Shown: piece by piece, positions 5,922-6,617 of the stretch
Numbering within the stretch: position 1 is the stretch's first letter
Layout of the letters: each line of letters starts with the position of its first letter
Assembly (NCBI GenBank): GCA_019309945.1
Contig: JAFDFH010000142.1
Span: forward strand, 1-6,617
From: Deltaproteobacteria bacterium
GTDB taxonomy: Bacteria; Desulfobacterota; Desulfobacteria; Desulfobacterales; JAFDFH01
Direction of reading: 5' to 3'
DNA: 6,617 nt
The notes under the pieces: generated by a model
The model's input: the letters and a program-made list of their open reading frames with translations, nothing else
What the model was told of the DNA's origin: nothing
Database searches by the model: none
Made by a program: the position numbers and the translations under genes

Positions 5922-6021
5922 TCCCTGGCTAATTTGACATACTATGGTGTGAATACGGTTGCCATTTCTGATGAGCTGAGGAATGCCAATACAAGCCGGA
6001 CGGGATGCGCCTGGAACCCTG
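5907..6021 (+). repeat. Direct repeat copy 2: head of the same transposase element
   Basis: This is the second copy of the repeat at 46-159, in the same orientation. The ungapped core 5929-6021 matches 67-159 at 83 of 93 positions. Its left end also carries a hairpin, TCCC-CTAT-GGGA at 5908-5919, with a stem sequence different from that of copy 1 but at the same relative place. Similarity stops right after the codons for DAPGTL. The two copies are about 5.86 kb apart and enclose the transport cluster. Confidence 0.85.
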
Positions 6022-6051
6022 CTGTTGGAATCCTCGAACCCTTTTCATTAG
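5983..6051 (+). pseudogene. Truncated start of a Y1/REP-associated transposase
   Basis: The ATG at 5983 opens MPIQAGRDAPGTL, homologous to the first 13 codons of the relic at 121. The frame then leaves the family (LLESSNPFH) and hits TAG at 6049-6051. Everything downstream of the N-terminal tip has been lost. A MITE-like element sits immediately to the right, with its left target duplicate starting at 6051, but the similarity already ends at 6021. The MITE insertion therefore did not cause the truncation. Confidence 0.6.
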
Positions 6052-6058
6052 AAACGGT
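6051..6058 (+). repeat. Left 8-bp target-site duplication of the MITE
   Basis: GAAACGGT directly abuts the left end of the inverted-repeat element and is repeated exactly at 6230-6237, against the right end. A perfect 8-bp direct repeat touching both ends is the normal mark of DNA transposition. Confidence 0.85.
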
Positions 6059-6229
6059 GTAACTACTCAGGTGGACAGGCTGAAGGCTGAAGACTGTTAG
6101 GAAAAAGCGCATTTTAAAGCTATGTTTGATCAAGAATCAGATATTTCCGCCAAAGTACGGCAATCGTGCTTTTCTGACCCCTTCAGCCTTCAGTCTAAAC
6201 AGCTTCAGCCTGACTACGTGAGTAGTTAC
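6059..6229. mobile_element. 171-bp MITE-like non-autonomous element, probably IS66-type
   Basis: The element begins GTAACTACTCA and ends TGAGTAGTTAC. Its terminal inverted repeats (6059-6085 and 6203-6229) match at 24 of 27 positions. It is flanked by a perfect 8-bp duplication, GAAACGGT. Inside each end lie short 7-mer repeats (GGCTGAA on the left, TTCAGCC on the right). The interior has no credible gene. GTAA termini and 8-bp duplications are the known signature of IS66-family elements, so an IS66-type transposase elsewhere in the genome probably moved it. It lies 14 bases beyond the VOC stop codon and may end or stabilise that transcript. The structure is read directly; the IS66 link is by these two features only. 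Confidence 0.85.
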
Positions 6230-6237
6230 GAAACGGT
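6230..6237 (+). repeat. Right 8-bp target-site duplication of the MITE
   Basis: GAAACGGT is identical to 6051-6058. With the element removed, the restored target reads GAAACGGTTTC, itself a palindrome (GAAAC-G-GTTTC). The insertion therefore hit a short symmetric site just behind the VOC gene. Confidence 0.85.
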
Positions 6238-6251
6238 TTCAAAATCCCGAT

Positions 6252-6617
6252 TTATAGCGCGTCTTCCAGATCCTGAACTAGCTTGACAAGCTCCTCCCGT
6301 GTCAGCTCGTGTTTCACGGTTCCGCCGCCGGGATGGGAAAAGGATACCGCGTATCCGTCCTCGATTTTTTGAACGGACCATTTGGTTTTTCCCGGCAGCT
6401 TGACAGAATCGTCAAGCCAGTCGTCCGGATTGAATTCTGCGATCTGAATCAAGACCCCGAAAGCGTCTTGGGGGTGTATAAAAATCTCTTTCCAGTAATG
6501 ATCCTCGTATTCATTATACCCGAAGTAGGGGATACCGTATTTAGCGAGGGTCTTTTGGGCTTCAGCGATATCCGGTGTCTGCAGGGTGATATGATGAACC
6601 CCGCCTTGCTTTTGGCT
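6252..6617 (-). CDS. VOC-superfamily protein, methylmalonyl-CoA epimerase-like, 5' end outside window
   Basis: The open frame runs 121 codons from the right edge to TAA at 6252-6254, so the N-terminal part is missing. Internal TTG or other start codons inside it should not be used, because the homology is continuous from the edge. The visible part begins GGVHHITLQTPDIAEAQKTL, a second-half VOC beta-alpha unit with a metal-ligand-type histidine, followed by FIHPQDAFGVLIQIAEF. This pattern is like methylmalonyl-CoA epimerase (GIHHIAF ... GVLIEL). At the place of the usual metal-binding Glu (GVLIEL) there is Gln (GVLIQI). A C-terminal extension of about 55 residues, with WSVQKIEDGYAVSFSHPGGG and an acidic helix, goes beyond the compact epimerase. 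The reaction is therefore uncertain: a VOC isomerase, lyase or a non-canonical relative. It is separate from the transport cluster. Confidence 0.85.
   Translation of the reverse strand, partial: SQKQGGVHHITLQTPDIAEAQKTLAKYGIPYFGYNEYEDHYWKEIFIHPQDAFGVLIQIAEFNPDDWLDDSVKLPGKTKWSVQKIEDGYAVSFSHPGGGTVKHELTREELVKLVQDLEDAL

Noticed and set aside
5942..6133. Minus-strand 63-codon open frame across repeat copy 2 and the MITE
   Set aside because: It crosses the MITE boundary and transposase debris, has no family resemblance and is best explained by chance.
6076..6212. CRISPR-like array suggested by repeated GGCTGAA/TTCAGCC units
   Set aside because: The units are 7-mers without spacers of regular length and lie in inverted orientation at the MITE ends. 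They are subterminal repeats of that element.

Overview
The window looks like an accessory or transport island from a Gram-negative anaerobe. My guess is Desulfobacterota (a sulfate reducer or syntroph). That rests on a TAXI-type TRAP transporter, a branched-chain-type binding protein, a methylmalonyl-CoA-epimerase-like VOC protein and much repeat debris; no marker gene proves it. All intact genes are on the minus strand.

Layout, left to right. Bases 1-472 are decayed plus-strand material: a hairpin-headed repeat, an internally deleted REP-associated/Y1 (IS200-like) transposase, and the last 37 codons of a LuxR-type HTH regulator. Bases 562-5284 carry four minus-strand genes, transcribed in the order (1) ABC-type family-1 substrate-binding protein (4082-5284), (2) TAXI-family TRAP solute receptor (2996-3970), (3) fused 4TM/12TM TRAP permease (1168-2901), (4) ATP-binding universal stress protein (562-1098). 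Bases 5285-6251 hold no convincing gene: an AT-rich upstream region with short repeats, a doubtful 91-codon frame, a second copy of the transposase-head repeat in the same orientation, and a 171-bp MITE-like element with near-perfect terminal inverted repeats and a perfect 8-bp target duplication. Bases 6252-6617 are the C-terminal part of a VOC protein running off the right edge.

How the genes work together. The TAXI receptor and the fused permease make a complete Na+ or H+ driven TRAP importer. The downstream UspA protein has the complete ATP-binding motif and recalls TeaD, the UspA protein encoded with the TeaABC TRAP transporter of Halomonas elongata. The upstream Leu/Ile/Val-type binding protein has no ABC permease or ATPase in the window. 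It is either an orphan receptor or serves a transporter elsewhere. The four-gene set is bracketed by two direct transposase-head repeats (83 of 93 positions identical in their core), which suggests a mobile or formerly mobile segment.

The best-supported discoveries are the MITE, whose GTAA ends and 8-bp duplication fit the IS66 family, and the paired transposase relics around the cluster. The mixed TRAP/ABC-receptor/USP gene set is the most interesting functional lead, but its ligand cannot be read from sequence.
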